From Marinobacter sp. F3R11 (GTDB taxonomy: Bacteria; Pseudomonadota; Gammaproteobacteria; Pseudomonadales; Oleiphilaceae): a DNA stretch of 64,000 nucleotides. How positions within the stretch are numbered: the stretch's first letter is position 1; the number at the start of each line of letters is the position of its first letter. The stretch is from assembly GCF_003318275.1 (NCBI RefSeq), contig NZ_QOCH01000013.1:1-64000 (forward strand), read 5' to 3'. The notes below the pieces were generated by a model. The model saw only the letters and a list, made by a program, of their open reading frames with translations, was not told where the DNA came from and did not search any database. This document shows positions 26,613-35,640 of the stretch, piece after piece. Position numbers and translations under genes: made by a program.

Positions 26613-27971
26613 ATGAAATTCGCTGAAAAACTGTACTTCAGCTGCGCCCCCCGTCTCCAGAGTGTCCTGGTATCAGCGTATGGGTACAAGCTCTATCAAA
26701 AGCGATACACCGGCATATACCATAAGCTCCGCAAAGAGATTGACGACATCAAGGAACTCAGGGCCCCAGAGATAAAAGCTTACCAGGACGAGCGCCTGCA
26801 CCAGATGGTGACCTACTGCTCAAGCCAAGTCCCCTACTACCAAAAGCTCTTCGCCGAGCATGGGATTCGACCAAATGACATTACAACGGTTCAAGATCTG
26901 AAAAAACTGCCTGTTCTTAACAAACAGACAATATTGCAGCAAGGTCATAACTTCCAACCCAAAGAGCCGCTAAAACCTTTCATGGTTCAACATACAAGCG
27001 GCAGCACTGGCACACCCTTAGCCCTCGAAGTTGATGAGCGAACCTACAAACTGGCTATGGCGATGCTAGTCGATCACGAAGAAGCACATGGTGTTCCCTT
27101 TGGAGCCAAACGAGCTACCTTCGCCGGAAGAATGCTCAAACCCGCTGATGACATGAGGCCGCCTTTTTCACGCTTTAACAAGGCTGAAAACCAGCGGCTG
27201 TTTTCCAGCTACCACATGAATCAAAATACCTTTCCCTACTATAAAAACGAACTGGACAAGTTTCAGCCGCAAGAGCTTATCGGTTATCCATCAGCAATAT
27301 ACGATCTTGCGACTCACTACCAAAAGTCGGATTCAAAGCCAGGCTTTCAACCCAAAGCGATCATCACCAACTCCGAGACACTTCTTCAGTGGCAGCGGGA
27401 AAAAATTGAATCTGTATTCGGTTGCCGGGTTTATGACTACTACGGAACCGCTGAATACGTAATATTTGCAGGACAAGACGAGGCCGGAATCTATAAACCA
27501 AACCCGATAATAGGAATCACAGAAGTTGAGATTGGTTCAGACTCGGTTGATACCGGCAGTTTACTTGCAACCACTTTGACCAACAAGCAAATGCCATTGC
27601 TAAGATACAACCTTGGCGATACGGCAACCTTAGCGGATCCAGACCAACCAACGGCTGGCACACCGTGGATAAAATCCGTAAATGGCAGGGTCGACGATTA
27701 TATAGAAACAAGCGACGGGCGATTGATAGGACGCATAGACCATATTTTTAAAGGTGTTGATGGCATCCAGGAAGCTCAGGTTGTTCAAAAACTACCTGGT
27801 TCAGCCACCATCAGGCTGGTGAAAGATTCAACTGCAGAGTTTAATGAGAGCACCCTAGTTTCCAACTGTAAACAAAGGCTTGGGGACGACTTTCTCGTTA
27901 CTATTGAGCAGGTGCAAATAATCCCACGCGGTCGTAATGGGAAGTTTCGCTCGGTGGTTAAAGAAAAATGA
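26613..27971 (+). CDS. Phenylacetate-CoA ligase-like adenylating enzyme (PaaK/CapK family)
   Basis: Acyl-adenylate-forming enzyme of 452 residues. The nucleotide loop HTSGSTGTPLALE is near residue 129, YDYYGTAEYVIFAGQ gives the A5-like motif, and LRYNLGDTATL the A7-like aspartate. CapK-like members are common in capsule and EPS loci, where they are thought to activate a carboxylic acid for transfer to a sugar. GAGGAAA precedes the ATG. It overlaps the next gene by 4 bases. Together with the two Asn-synthetase-like proteins it points to carboxylate activation as a theme of this locus. Confidence 0.82.
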   Translation: MKFAEKLYFSCAPRLQSVLVSAYGYKLYQKRYTGIYHKLRKEIDDIKELRAPEIKAYQDERLHQMVTYCSSQVPYYQKLFAEHGIRPNDITTVQDLKKLPVLNKQTILQQGHNFQPKEPLKPFMVQHTSGSTGTPLALEVDERTYKLAMAMLVDHEEAHGVPFGAKRATFAGRMLKPADDMRPPFSRFNKAENQRLFSSYHMNQNTFPYYKNELDKFQPQELIGYPSAIYDLATHYQKSDSKPGFQPKAIITNSETLLQWQREKIESVFGCRVYDYYGTAEYVIFAGQDEAGIYKPNPIIGITEVEIGSDSVDTGSLLATTLTNKQMPLLRYNLGDTATLADPDQPTAGTPWIKSVNGRVDDYIETSDGRLIGRIDHIFKGVDGIQEAQVVQKLPGSATIRLVKDSTAEFNESTLVSNCKQRLGDDFLVTIEQVQIIPRGRNGKFRSVVKEK

Positions 27972-28957
27972 ACGAACCAATGAAAACCGAAAACTCGTCA
28001 CCCTATTTTTCAATCGTGATACCGGCCTATAACGAAGAAGAACATATTGGCTCATGCCTCCGGTCTATTTTCGAGTCCAACTACGACAGCACTGGGTATG
28101 AGGTTATTGTTGTCGATAATGGATCCCAGGACCGTACCCGTGAGATTGCTCTTAACCACCCCCAGGTGAGGTTTTTTGAGCTACCGGAGGGGAACGTTGG
28201 GGCTGTACGCAATTACGGTGCAGCCAGGGCTCGCGGGGATATACTCGTTTTCATTGATGCTGATTGCCTTTTGGATAAGGACTGGCTGAATAGAGCCGAA
28301 CAGTTAATTAAAGACAAGCCGAACTGTGCTTATGGGGGTGGGGCCAAACTACCAAGTAATGCCAGCTGGATCGAAACATCCTGGCTGCTAGAGAACAACG
28401 GTAAACCTACATTACCGAAACACTTGATCGGTGCATGTACTATGCTACTAAGAAATCTTTTTTCGGAAGTAATGGGCTTTAATGAGCTTATTTCTTCCGG
28501 AGAAGATACAGACTTACATAACCGGCTAGTTCCTAAAAATATTCCGGTAATCATTTGCCATGAACTAGATGTAACTCACCTAGGCAACGCCAAAAATATA
28601 TCGCAATTTATAAAACGCCAAATATGGCACTCAGAAAATTACATTAGAAATATAACAAAATCAATAAAAGATCCGATATTTTTGATCACCTTGGCATTTA
28701 TATCTTTATCAGCCTTAACTACAATACAATTCCTGATTTCACCAAACATCATTTTAACCGCAACCAGCTTTATAATATTTTTATGTACTCCAGCCATTCT
28801 GTCTTTTAAAAGACTATTACGATCAGGCAAAAAAATAAGAAACCCCTATGAACTACTATCTATTTATATAATAGACTTTCTATACATTACTGGAAGAAGC
28901 TTGGGTATTTTTAGGGAGTTATTACTTTTATTAAAGTATAAATATATAAAGGACTGA
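27968..28957 (+). CDS. Family 2 glycosyltransferase with C-terminal membrane segments
   Basis: 329 residues. GT-A fold: FSIVIPAYNEEEHIGSCLRS, VIVVDNGSQDRT and the DxD-like IDADC (about residues 98-102) for nucleotide-sugar and metal binding. Two hydrophobic segments lie in the last 100 residues (ITLAFISLSALTTIQFLI and IILTATSFIIFLCTPAIL), so it is anchored in the inner membrane. Sugar specificity is unknown. Composition shifts from about half GC to AT-rich after roughly 28440. Confidence 0.83.
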   Translation: MNEPMKTENSSPYFSIVIPAYNEEEHIGSCLRSIFESNYDSTGYEVIVVDNGSQDRTREIALNHPQVRFFELPEGNVGAVRNYGAARARGDILVFIDADCLLDKDWLNRAEQLIKDKPNCAYGGGAKLPSNASWIETSWLLENNGKPTLPKHLIGACTMLLRNLFSEVMGFNELISSGEDTDLHNRLVPKNIPVIICHELDVTHLGNAKNISQFIKRQIWHSENYIRNITKSIKDPIFLITLAFISLSALTTIQFLISPNIILTATSFIIFLCTPAILSFKRLLRSGKKIRNPYELLSIYIIDFLYITGRSLGIFRELLLLLKYKYIKD

Positions 28958-28958
28958 C

Positions 28959-30080
28959 ATGAAAAAATCAAATATCCTAAAACTAACAGACGAAAAAAAG
29001 CATTATATAAACATAATGCGAGGAATTTCAATATTAAGAGTCATGCTGGTTCACTTAGGATTATCTTGGTTTTATCCACCATACTCACAATATGTTGGAA
29101 TTTTTTTACCTGTATTATTCTTCGTTTCGGGCGCAGTTAGTTATTATAGTTTTTTAAGAGCTAGAAACTCCATCGAATATCTAATAAAGCGCTTAGTTCT
29201 CATAGCCATCCCATTTTATGTTTTTTCTTTTTTCGTTTTTTTACTAACCGCAACTCTATATCCGGAAAAACTACCGGAAACCTCGCACCTATTAAGTTGG
29301 GTTGTCGTATGGCCTGACTTCAGCACAATATTTTTTCCACTAAATCAGGTCTGGTTCATCAACTCTTTGATATTCATTGTTCTATTATCCGCACCACTTT
29401 TTGCGCTCTCTAAGTCCAGAACATGGGTACTTTGGGCCGTATTCTTTGCATCTATATGTCTCTCTTTAACAAACACTTTTTATTATCCTGCATATGATAC
29501 CATCACAACTACAGAAATTCTCTCTGATATGCGCTGGGGCCATCAATTCTGGAAAAGCATCATGTTTCTTGGCATATTCATCTATGGGGGACTTCATTAT
29601 AGATACTTATCCAATTTTAGTGAACGTACCTACGGGTTGACAGCATTAATTTTTCTGTTACTGGCAGCCATATTCTTTTTTGTGTTTGATTTCAGCTTCC
29701 AATTAAAAGATCATGTGAAAACACATTCAATCTATTACATACTCCTATCATTCTTTGGCATTTATCTTTTCCTCGCACTCCGAAAGCAAATCTTGTTCAT
29801 TCTTGGAAAGATTCCCAAAGCCGAAGCACTGATACTTTACACAAATCGATATGCTTACTCCGTTTTTCTTCTACATACACTAGTTCTTTTTTGTGTTGAA
29901 AAAACGTTCAGGCTGGAGGAACTCTCTGATGAAATAGGGTTAGCTCTTCTGCGCATGTTACTCGTCGTAGTGATCACACTTATACTAGCCAAGCCTCTAG
30001 GCGACCTTTCTCGTATCATTGCACATAGAATCCGTAAAATTCTATTGACCTTTGTAATAAGCGAACCAACACCGGGATAA
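28959..30080 (+). CDS. Membrane acyltransferase (acyltransferase family 3)
   Basis: Polytopic inner-membrane protein of 373 residues of the OafA/NodX type, which O-acylates sugars. The family start INIMRGISILRVMLVHLGL (residues 18-36) carries the conserved Arg and His. At least eight hydrophobic segments follow. It begins one base after the previous stop and has no obvious strong ribosome-binding site. Strongly AT-rich. It ends at a perfect inverted repeat shared with the convergent gene. Confidence 0.83.
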   Translation: MKKSNILKLTDEKKHYINIMRGISILRVMLVHLGLSWFYPPYSQYVGIFLPVLFFVSGAVSYYSFLRARNSIEYLIKRLVLIAIPFYVFSFFVFLLTATLYPEKLPETSHLLSWVVVWPDFSTIFFPLNQVWFINSLIFIVLLSAPLFALSKSRTWVLWAVFFASICLSLTNTFYYPAYDTITTTEILSDMRWGHQFWKSIMFLGIFIYGGLHYRYLSNFSERTYGLTALIFLLLAAIFFFVFDFSFQLKDHVKTHSIYYILLSFFGIYLFLALRKQILFILGKIPKAEALILYTNRYAYSVFLLHTLVLFCVEKTFRLEELSDEIGLALLRMLLVVVITLILAKPLGDLSRIIAHRIRKILLTFVISEPTPG

Positions 30081-30122
30081 CGATCCAGATTCTGGCCTGC
30101 GGAAAACTTGTCCATTCAAAAT

Positions 30123-30161
30123 CATTGGTTATTCCCGTTCATAACTAAGGAATAACCAATG
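30123..30161. terminator. Bidirectional stem-loop terminator
   Basis: Perfect 13-bp inverted repeat CATTGGTTATTCC / GGAATAACCAATG with a 13-base loop, between convergent genes. No long T run. Confidence 0.65.
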
Positions 30162-30170
30162 CAGGAAATT

Positions 30171-31394
30171 TTATTCGACGCCAATAGCTAGAGGTGGGCT
30201 AGGTGGAGCTGTATTTTTTGAATCGCCTGTCAGGTACTCGGGTACCTCAGTGGCCACCACAATATCATCAATTGCGTACCATTCTTCATGGCGAAGCTCA
30301 TCAGGATACTTATTGAAGTTATCATTGCCACCAAAACCAAAGGCATTCCATTTCACCATATCGCGAGTGGCAGCTACCCATTGCATCGTATTTATTTCAA
30401 TGACTTTTGTGTCATCGACCCACTGGATCAATGTGCCGTCATAGGCCCCCGGTGCACTATTCATCTTTACGAAAAAAGCCATCTTGGTCCATTTTGTTTC
30501 ATCACCAAAAACTTGGTCAATATCAATAGGCCCATTATCTATAGCCATCATGCCTCCATCCCGCTTATCAATGAGTGCCGACCCGTTATAGGTTGCGAGT
30601 GTGCTTGGATGATATGACGATGGGAGATCATTAGAAGGATTACCTTTATAGTCTAGAAATTTACTCTGACTTGGATCATTGCTGTCTGTTCGACGTGTCA
30701 GCGCAGATAATAGGTTTCTGAACCCATAGCCTGACTGAGATGCCGGTCTTCCCTCAAAGCCCCAAAGGAAGTTAGGATTTTTGTTTGAATAATAGTCAAA
30801 TGTTAGACCTGTTCCGTCCCAATGATATACTCGGAAGAGTTTACTCAAACCGGTTGTTGCAGTTTTGTAGTCCGGATTATAGTAGGTTGCTACAGTCGTG
30901 TCGGAGAAGTTGACCCAAAACTCTATGTATAGTTGGTCGAAACCTTCGGGATAATACTTCAATAGTATCCCGTCAGATTGGAAAGAATTCTCTCCCTTTG
31001 ACATATCACTATCTCGCCAAGAAACTAACGATTTTCCTGTTTGGCCTCTTGCTCTATTCGGGTTTTCTGCGGTAGACACAGAGCTCACCTCAAGCGTCTC
31101 ATGTCGATCAGCGTCACCCAGTGACGGAGCGTAGGAAGGTGTTTGGCGCACGAAGTCCCAGTCAATAGGGATAGTATGAACACCTGCAGTCTGTACAACA
31201 TCGACATCCCATCCCCCTTTACTACTGCCGCTCATAGAGAATGTTCCCCGGTCATTTTCTGGCAAGCCGCTATTCCAATCAGGTTGATCATCAAAGCTTT
31301 CAGAGAAGATAACTTCCGCATTGGTGATTGGTGTCCCCAACAGCACGACTGCTATTAGGAGACCCTTGTTAAGTATTTGGTTTTGCATAAACAT
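30171..31394 (-). CDS. Secreted protein of unknown function, lectin/lyase-like fold suspected
   Basis: 407 residues. A signal peptide (MFMQNQILNKGLLIAVVLLG, cleavage after TNA) leads to a mature protein starting EVIFSESFDDQPDW. That start, and YIEFWVNFSD with KLFRVYHWDG, resemble concanavalin-like jelly-roll proteins and some polysaccharide lyases, but I cannot assign a family. No PEP-CTERM signal is present; the tail is proline-rich. AAGGA lies 7 bases before the ATG. It is the only leftward gene inside the second locus and is likely to meet or cut its polysaccharide outside the cell. Confidence 0.72.
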   Translation of the reverse strand: MFMQNQILNKGLLIAVVLLGTPITNAEVIFSESFDDQPDWNSGLPENDRGTFSMSGSSKGGWDVDVVQTAGVHTIPIDWDFVRQTPSYAPSLGDADRHETLEVSSVSTAENPNRARGQTGKSLVSWRDSDMSKGENSFQSDGILLKYYPEGFDQLYIEFWVNFSDTTVATYYNPDYKTATTGLSKLFRVYHWDGTGLTFDYYSNKNPNFLWGFEGRPASQSGYGFRNLLSALTRRTDSNDPSQSKFLDYKGNPSNDLPSSYHPSTLATYNGSALIDKRDGGMMAIDNGPIDIDQVFGDETKWTKMAFFVKMNSAPGAYDGTLIQWVDDTKVIEINTMQWVAATRDMVKWNAFGFGGNDNFNKYPDELRHEEWYAIDDIVVATEVPEYLTGDSKNTAPPSPPLAIGVE

Positions 31395-31828
31395 AATCTA
31401 TTCCTTCGCCCAGCATGAGCGGAAAAGTTCAGTCAGACAGATTCGGACTCTTGCATGAATCTGCCCCTCCCCCGAGAACTCGCTCCTTGCCAACCAAGAA
31501 AGGGTATTGAAAGCACCTAAAGATCCCTGTGCTCAATGATAGTAGGTACCAGTTTATTCAACACGAACTCAAACAACTGGGAACCACTCGAAATTTGTCA
31601 TTAGTGTTACCAAAATCTATAGTTTGTTACTGAAGCACTAACACCGACAACACCTCACCTCACCTCACACATAATTCTTCCAAAAGCTTCACCGCTCCAG
31701 AAATTCCTGGGTAGTTCTTATAATACAGCGATTTAACCTGAAAATAGGGTAAGATACAGCCCTCTGAGACAACGAAGCAACCAGATGCTACCGGTTAGCT
31801 TCCGTTCAAAAACCTCTTTAACCTATAT
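31395..31828. other. 434-base intergenic region between divergent genes
   Basis: No protein gene seen. It should hold promoters for the secreted protein (leftward) and the 157-residue protein (rightward). A weak leftward GG-N10-GC match occurs at 31453-31466, too poor to call. A short CCTCA repeat lies near 31655-31672. Sequence around 31747-31800 has possible small stems that I could not match to a known RNA family. Confidence 0.35.
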
Positions 31829-32302
31829 ATGCCATTTATGTCAAAGTTCAGCTCCAGTAAAGAATACTCACAACTTGAAGATGTGTTACAAAGCCCTATC
31901 ATAATACTGGAGCTCCCTGATCACGCATTAACATTGCTTGAGACAAAAGGTGCACTCGGTACCCACAAGAGCTGCTGTGTCATCTCTGCCACAAGTACGA
32001 GCAGCCATAAATTACACAACATTAAAAGGCTTTATCAAAGCCTGGTTGCACTGAAAAAGCTACAGCGACAGCTTTCAGACGAACTCCAAATAACGGATAC
32101 AAGCCTTATTGGCATCTACCCATCATTAGAATACCCAGCGTGTGTATATCAACTACACACCAATGCCGATCGTTACGTTTCAGCCAATGTCCTTCCATGC
32201 AACGGCTCCGCTATAGTCGGCATCATCAAGCACATCATTAGGAGATTACTCGGCGCCAACCCAGCTATAGGCGGTTTGGGCCTTCTTCTGTACAGGAATT
32301 AA
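31829..32302 (+). CDS. Hypothetical protein (157 aa)
   Basis: Not recognised. A soluble-looking protein with PIIILELPDHALTLLE near the start and a basic, hydrophobic C-terminus (IVGIIKHIIRRLLGANP). It begins MPFMSKF; the second ATG (31838) is also possible, and neither has a strong ribosome-binding site. The next gene starts 2 bases after its stop, so the two are surely co-transcribed and may act together. Confidence 0.6.
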   Translation: MPFMSKFSSSKEYSQLEDVLQSPIIILELPDHALTLLETKGALGTHKSCCVISATSTSSHKLHNIKRLYQSLVALKKLQRQLSDELQITDTSLIGIYPSLEYPACVYQLHTNADRYVSANVLPCNGSAIVGIIKHIIRRLLGANPAIGGLGLLLYRN

Positions 32303-32304
32303 TC

Positions 32305-33210
32305 ATGTTATTTATCAAACAGTTGCTTTCCAGTTCAGGGTTGCTTGATAGTAAAAAGGCGGATTGTTCAATTGCTTGTATAAGTACTAGCAGACCCATT
32401 TACCTGGCATTCGATCAGAAATCAGACTATCCAATGTACGTTGTTCGGAAAATTGATGGTGCGCCAGCCTTGAAGTCCCACAACATTCATACCCAGATCT
32501 ACAAGCATGCAGGAATCCTCGTTCCTCAACCACTAGGGCTCTACACATACGCAGGTGAAGAATATGACATTCAACACGGAGTAAGAGGGCTTCCCTGGTT
32601 CCAGTTAAAATCCAGACTCCGCTCAGAAGAAGAACGAACCCAACTTGAGAGTCGTATCTGGGAGACACTGAAAAGTTTTCAGGCAGCAATTTCCCAGACC
32701 GAAATCAACAAATCAAGCAATCTAAAGCCCCATGAGGAACTACGCAATGCATACGAAGGTTATCAGAAAGCTGGCGAAAATCTGAACTCAAGTTTCCAGG
32801 CAATTGTCGAAAAGGCAATTATAGAGCTATCCCAAGAGCCTGGCTCACCCGCAGTTCCCCAGCATGGAGATTTTTGCCTGAATAATCTGATAATTGATAG
32901 TGATCATATTACAGTGATCGATTTCGAAGATTTCGGGATAACAAGTATGCCGTTGTACGACCATTTCACATTAGCCCTTTCCCTTCCTTCCAGCCCAACT
33001 GATCCAGTTAATTCCGCAGATATTTTCACTACACCACCTATTATCGCAGCAGGACAGGTTTTTGGAATATCAAAAGATGTCGTTTGCTGGCACTTTCTTC
33101 ATCATCTGCTTCTTAGGCTAGGCCCATGGAGTACTGGTGAAAAGCGCAAACCCTATCGAGCATGGTTAAAAAAGGTTTTGAATTGCTTTCTTACCGAGCA
33201 GGACAAATGA
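32305..33210 (+). CDS. Aminoglycoside phosphotransferase/choline kinase-like protein
   Basis: 301 residues with the kinase-like catalytic signature HGDFCLNN (H187, D189, N194) followed by VIDFEDFG (D206), the Brenner and metal-binding motifs of APH-type small-molecule kinases. The N-terminal lobe shows YVVRKIDG, with the ATP-binding lysine candidate. In a glycan locus the likely substrate is a sugar, polyol or lipid head group rather than an antibiotic. AGGA precedes the ATG. This is the last rightward gene before the convergent EPS operon. Confidence 0.78.
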   Translation: MLFIKQLLSSSGLLDSKKADCSIACISTSRPIYLAFDQKSDYPMYVVRKIDGAPALKSHNIHTQIYKHAGILVPQPLGLYTYAGEEYDIQHGVRGLPWFQLKSRLRSEEERTQLESRIWETLKSFQAAISQTEINKSSNLKPHEELRNAYEGYQKAGENLNSSFQAIVEKAIIELSQEPGSPAVPQHGDFCLNNLIIDSDHITVIDFEDFGITSMPLYDHFTLALSLPSSPTDPVNSADIFTTPPIIAAGQVFGISKDVVCWHFLHHLLLRLGPWSTGEKRKPYRAWLKKVLNCFLTEQDK

Positions 33211-33265
33211 CCCCATACAAATATCTGGCATTAACATTCTTGGTTGATTCCAACTAACATTGTGG

Positions 33266-34705
33266 CTATTTTCGAAATTTGCTCACAATCCTGGCGACCT
33301 CTGATCTTAGAGGATGCTGGAATATGAATAGCGCTAGTATCCAGACCAAAGGCAACACTATGAGTATCTGCAGGAACGACAGTATTGGAAGAGTTTGGTC
33401 AAATGGCCAAACGTATGCAATTGCTTGAACCGCAGCCCAGCATACCATTGTAACCGTTAAGCTTGGGAGCAGGCATGTCATATGCTTGAAGGTGGGCAAC
33501 CCCATGCGGATGTTGGTAACCAGTGCGGATACAATAAAGTCCGTAAGCCCTCCAATTATAAACCCATAGGCTACCCCATGAATTCCATCAACATGATATC
33601 CCCAAATAATAGCGACTAGAAATAGCAGGAATACAATTAGCTCCTTCGCAAACATTGAACTTTCATAACCAAGCGTTATAAGCGTCTGCGGCGCCAAAAC
33701 GTGTGGAGCTTTGAGCATAGCCCAAACTGCAACAATAGATGCGATAGGCGCGGCTGGATCCCACTGATCCCCAAACATCAACCTTATTGCAGGTAGACTA
33801 GCAACACTCCCAACTGCTAAAACAGGCCATAAAACTCCTGTAATCAGTTGTGACGCATTAAGGTAGGCCGTTACCATGCTCTCGCCTTTATTTTTAATAT
33901 CCGCTAAATATGGAGCCGCGACAGGATATATTCCAGACATGATAAGGTCGGTTACAAAAACCATAAACCCAAGCCCACGGGAAAACAGCCCAACTTCGGT
34001 TGGCGATCCCAGCTTACCTATTACCATATCAGGTGTAGTATTTTGTGCTTTCCTGATAACATGCCCAAGTGAAGTATATACTCCGATTTTGGCAATAACC
34101 CGCATATTTTTAAATCTGGGAGCATATACAGGCACTTCGCGACTTGCATACAAAAAAAGAACAGCTTGCACTAAAACCGATGAAATATTACCAAAAGCCA
34201 GAGAATAGAAGCTGAACCCAAAATAGATAAAGGAAATTGTAACTACAATATTTGAAATTGCCGCACAAAAATAAACGTTTGAGATTAATCCAAATTTATA
34301 TTTACGACTTAATATTGCATGAGGAATACTAATATAAGGAGCGAGAAAAAAACTTAGAGAAAGCAATATAAAAAGTGGGGCAACTTCTTCTATTTCAAAA
34401 AAATCAGATAACGGATAGGATGCCGCTATAATCAATACACCCATAAACCAGGAAACAAGGATAGTGAGCCCATACGACGAACGAACTTTTTCGTCCGTTA
34501 GCTCTTTCTCTCGAATAAGGTACGCATTGGCTCCTAAAACCCTGAATTCTGCCATAATCATAACCAATGAACTGGCAACAGCAAAAGTTCCTATCTCTGA
34601 AGGTGATAATAACCGAGCAACAACCATTGTGTTGATTAGCCCGACAACCATCAACACATAACGTCCGAGGGAAGAAAAGATAACAGCCCTTCTTACATTA
34701 GCCAT
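33266..34705 (-). CDS. Oligosaccharide flippase (Wzx/MOP family) of the EPS operon
   Basis: Polytopic membrane protein of 479 residues. It begins MANVRRAVIFSSLGRYVLMV with VARLLSPSEIGTFAVASSLVMI, the N-terminal pattern of polysaccharide exporters. Roughly 12-14 hydrophobic segments follow. It is the last gene of the 15-gene leftward EPS operon, 23 bases after the glycosyltransferase, and should flip the undecaprenyl-linked repeat unit to the periplasm. AT-rich compared with the operon's upstream half. Confidence 0.86.
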   Translation of the reverse strand: MANVRRAVIFSSLGRYVLMVVGLINTMVVARLLSPSEIGTFAVASSLVMIMAEFRVLGANAYLIREKELTDEKVRSSYGLTILVSWFMGVLIIAASYPLSDFFEIEEVAPLFILLSLSFFLAPYISIPHAILSRKYKFGLISNVYFCAAISNIVVTISFIYFGFSFYSLAFGNISSVLVQAVLFLYASREVPVYAPRFKNMRVIAKIGVYTSLGHVIRKAQNTTPDMVIGKLGSPTEVGLFSRGLGFMVFVTDLIMSGIYPVAAPYLADIKNKGESMVTAYLNASQLITGVLWPVLAVGSVASLPAIRLMFGDQWDPAAPIASIVAVWAMLKAPHVLAPQTLITLGYESSMFAKELIVFLLFLVAIIWGYHVDGIHGVAYGFIIGGLTDFIVSALVTNIRMGLPTFKHMTCLLPSLTVTMVCWAAVQAIAYVWPFDQTLPILSFLQILIVLPLVWILALFIFQHPLRSEVARIVSKFRK

Positions 34706-34728
34706 GCAGTGTCTTGACTCCTGGAAAA

Positions 34729-35640
34729 TTATTTTAGGCTGCGCAATAGATTGTTACCGCGGGCACCAATCAAGCTCCGGATCAGGCGGAGCCATGTGTC
34801 CTCATATACAAAAGAGAATCTCAGTACTGAAATAAATTCTTTTCTAGCAAGTCGGTATTGATCTGCGGCGAAAAAATTGAGCCCCGCCCGGTAGTGGTAA
34901 TCAGCATAGGCTTGACGAGAGTAGCTGGCAATGACCCTATCTTTAGAATCGAGATCGCAATGTTTTTCAATTATTTGCCGCTTGGCCCTTAGCATGAGCT
35001 GACCATCACCTGACATATTCTGGCTGTGGACCCGATATTTGATTAATGGATCAGGGACCACACGGACGCTGTAGATCCTACATATTCGCAACCAGAGATC
35101 CCAGTTCTCAGCGGCCTTAAAGTCGCTAGAGAAAAGCCCTACCCGCTTTAAAGCATCTGAAGTCACTACTACTGTACCACCGGTCATCCGGTTCTTGACC
35201 AATAGTTGGGGATATATATATCCCGAAATCAACTCGTCCGCCCGTTCAACTCGAATAGTACAACCGTTCTCATCAATTATCTCTGTTCCCGAATAGACCA
35301 AGCCAACTCCATCTTCAAAAAGTGGAATCTGACGCTCTAATTTATCTTTCAGCCAAAGGTCATCGCTGTCGAGAAATGCAATATATTCTCCCTGGGCGAT
35401 TTCAATACCATTATTTCTTGCAGCAATCTGGCCTTGGTTCTGCTGGTCTATAACCCGAATCTTGTCCGGAAACCGACTTTCATATTCCCTCAACACCGAC
35501 AGTGACTCATCCGTGGAGCCATCATTTATCAATATGGTTTCAATGGGCTCATAGGTTTGGGACAGGATACTTTCTATAGTTTCCGATACCAGGTGGGCCC
35601 GATTGTAGACGGGCACGATGACTGATACGAGTTTATTCAT
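34729..35640 (-). CDS. Family 2 glycosyltransferase
   Basis: 303 residues. GT-A motifs: VSVIVPVYNRAHLVSETIES, ILINDGSTDESL and FLDSDDLWL (DxD-type, around residue 92), then AENWDLWLRI. No membrane segment is obvious, so it should work at the cytoplasmic face on lipid-linked sugars. It overlaps the ligase gene by 4 bases. Specificity unknown. Confidence 0.87.
   Translation of the reverse strand: MNKLVSVIVPVYNRAHLVSETIESILSQTYEPIETILINDGSTDESLSVLREYESRFPDKIRVIDQQNQGQIAARNNGIEIAQGEYIAFLDSDDLWLKDKLERQIPLFEDGVGLVYSGTEIIDENGCTIRVERADELISGYIYPQLLVKNRMTGGTVVVTSDALKRVGLFSSDFKAAENWDLWLRICRIYSVRVVPDPLIKYRVHSQNMSGDGQLMLRAKRQIIEKHCDLDSKDRVIASYSRQAYADYHYRAGLNFFAADQYRLARKEFISVLRFSFVYEDTWLRLIRSLIGARGNNLLRSLK

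Noticed and set aside
31453..31466. GG-N10-GC match upstream of the secreted protein
   Set aside because: Only the spacing fits; both half-sites are poor, so chance is the simplest explanation.
31747..31800. Possible second c-di-GMP riboswitch (GGTAAGATACAGCC, then GACAACGAAGC)
   Set aside because: Some words recall the element at 10961, but the AAACC/GGGACGNAAAGCC core and tetraloop stem are absent.
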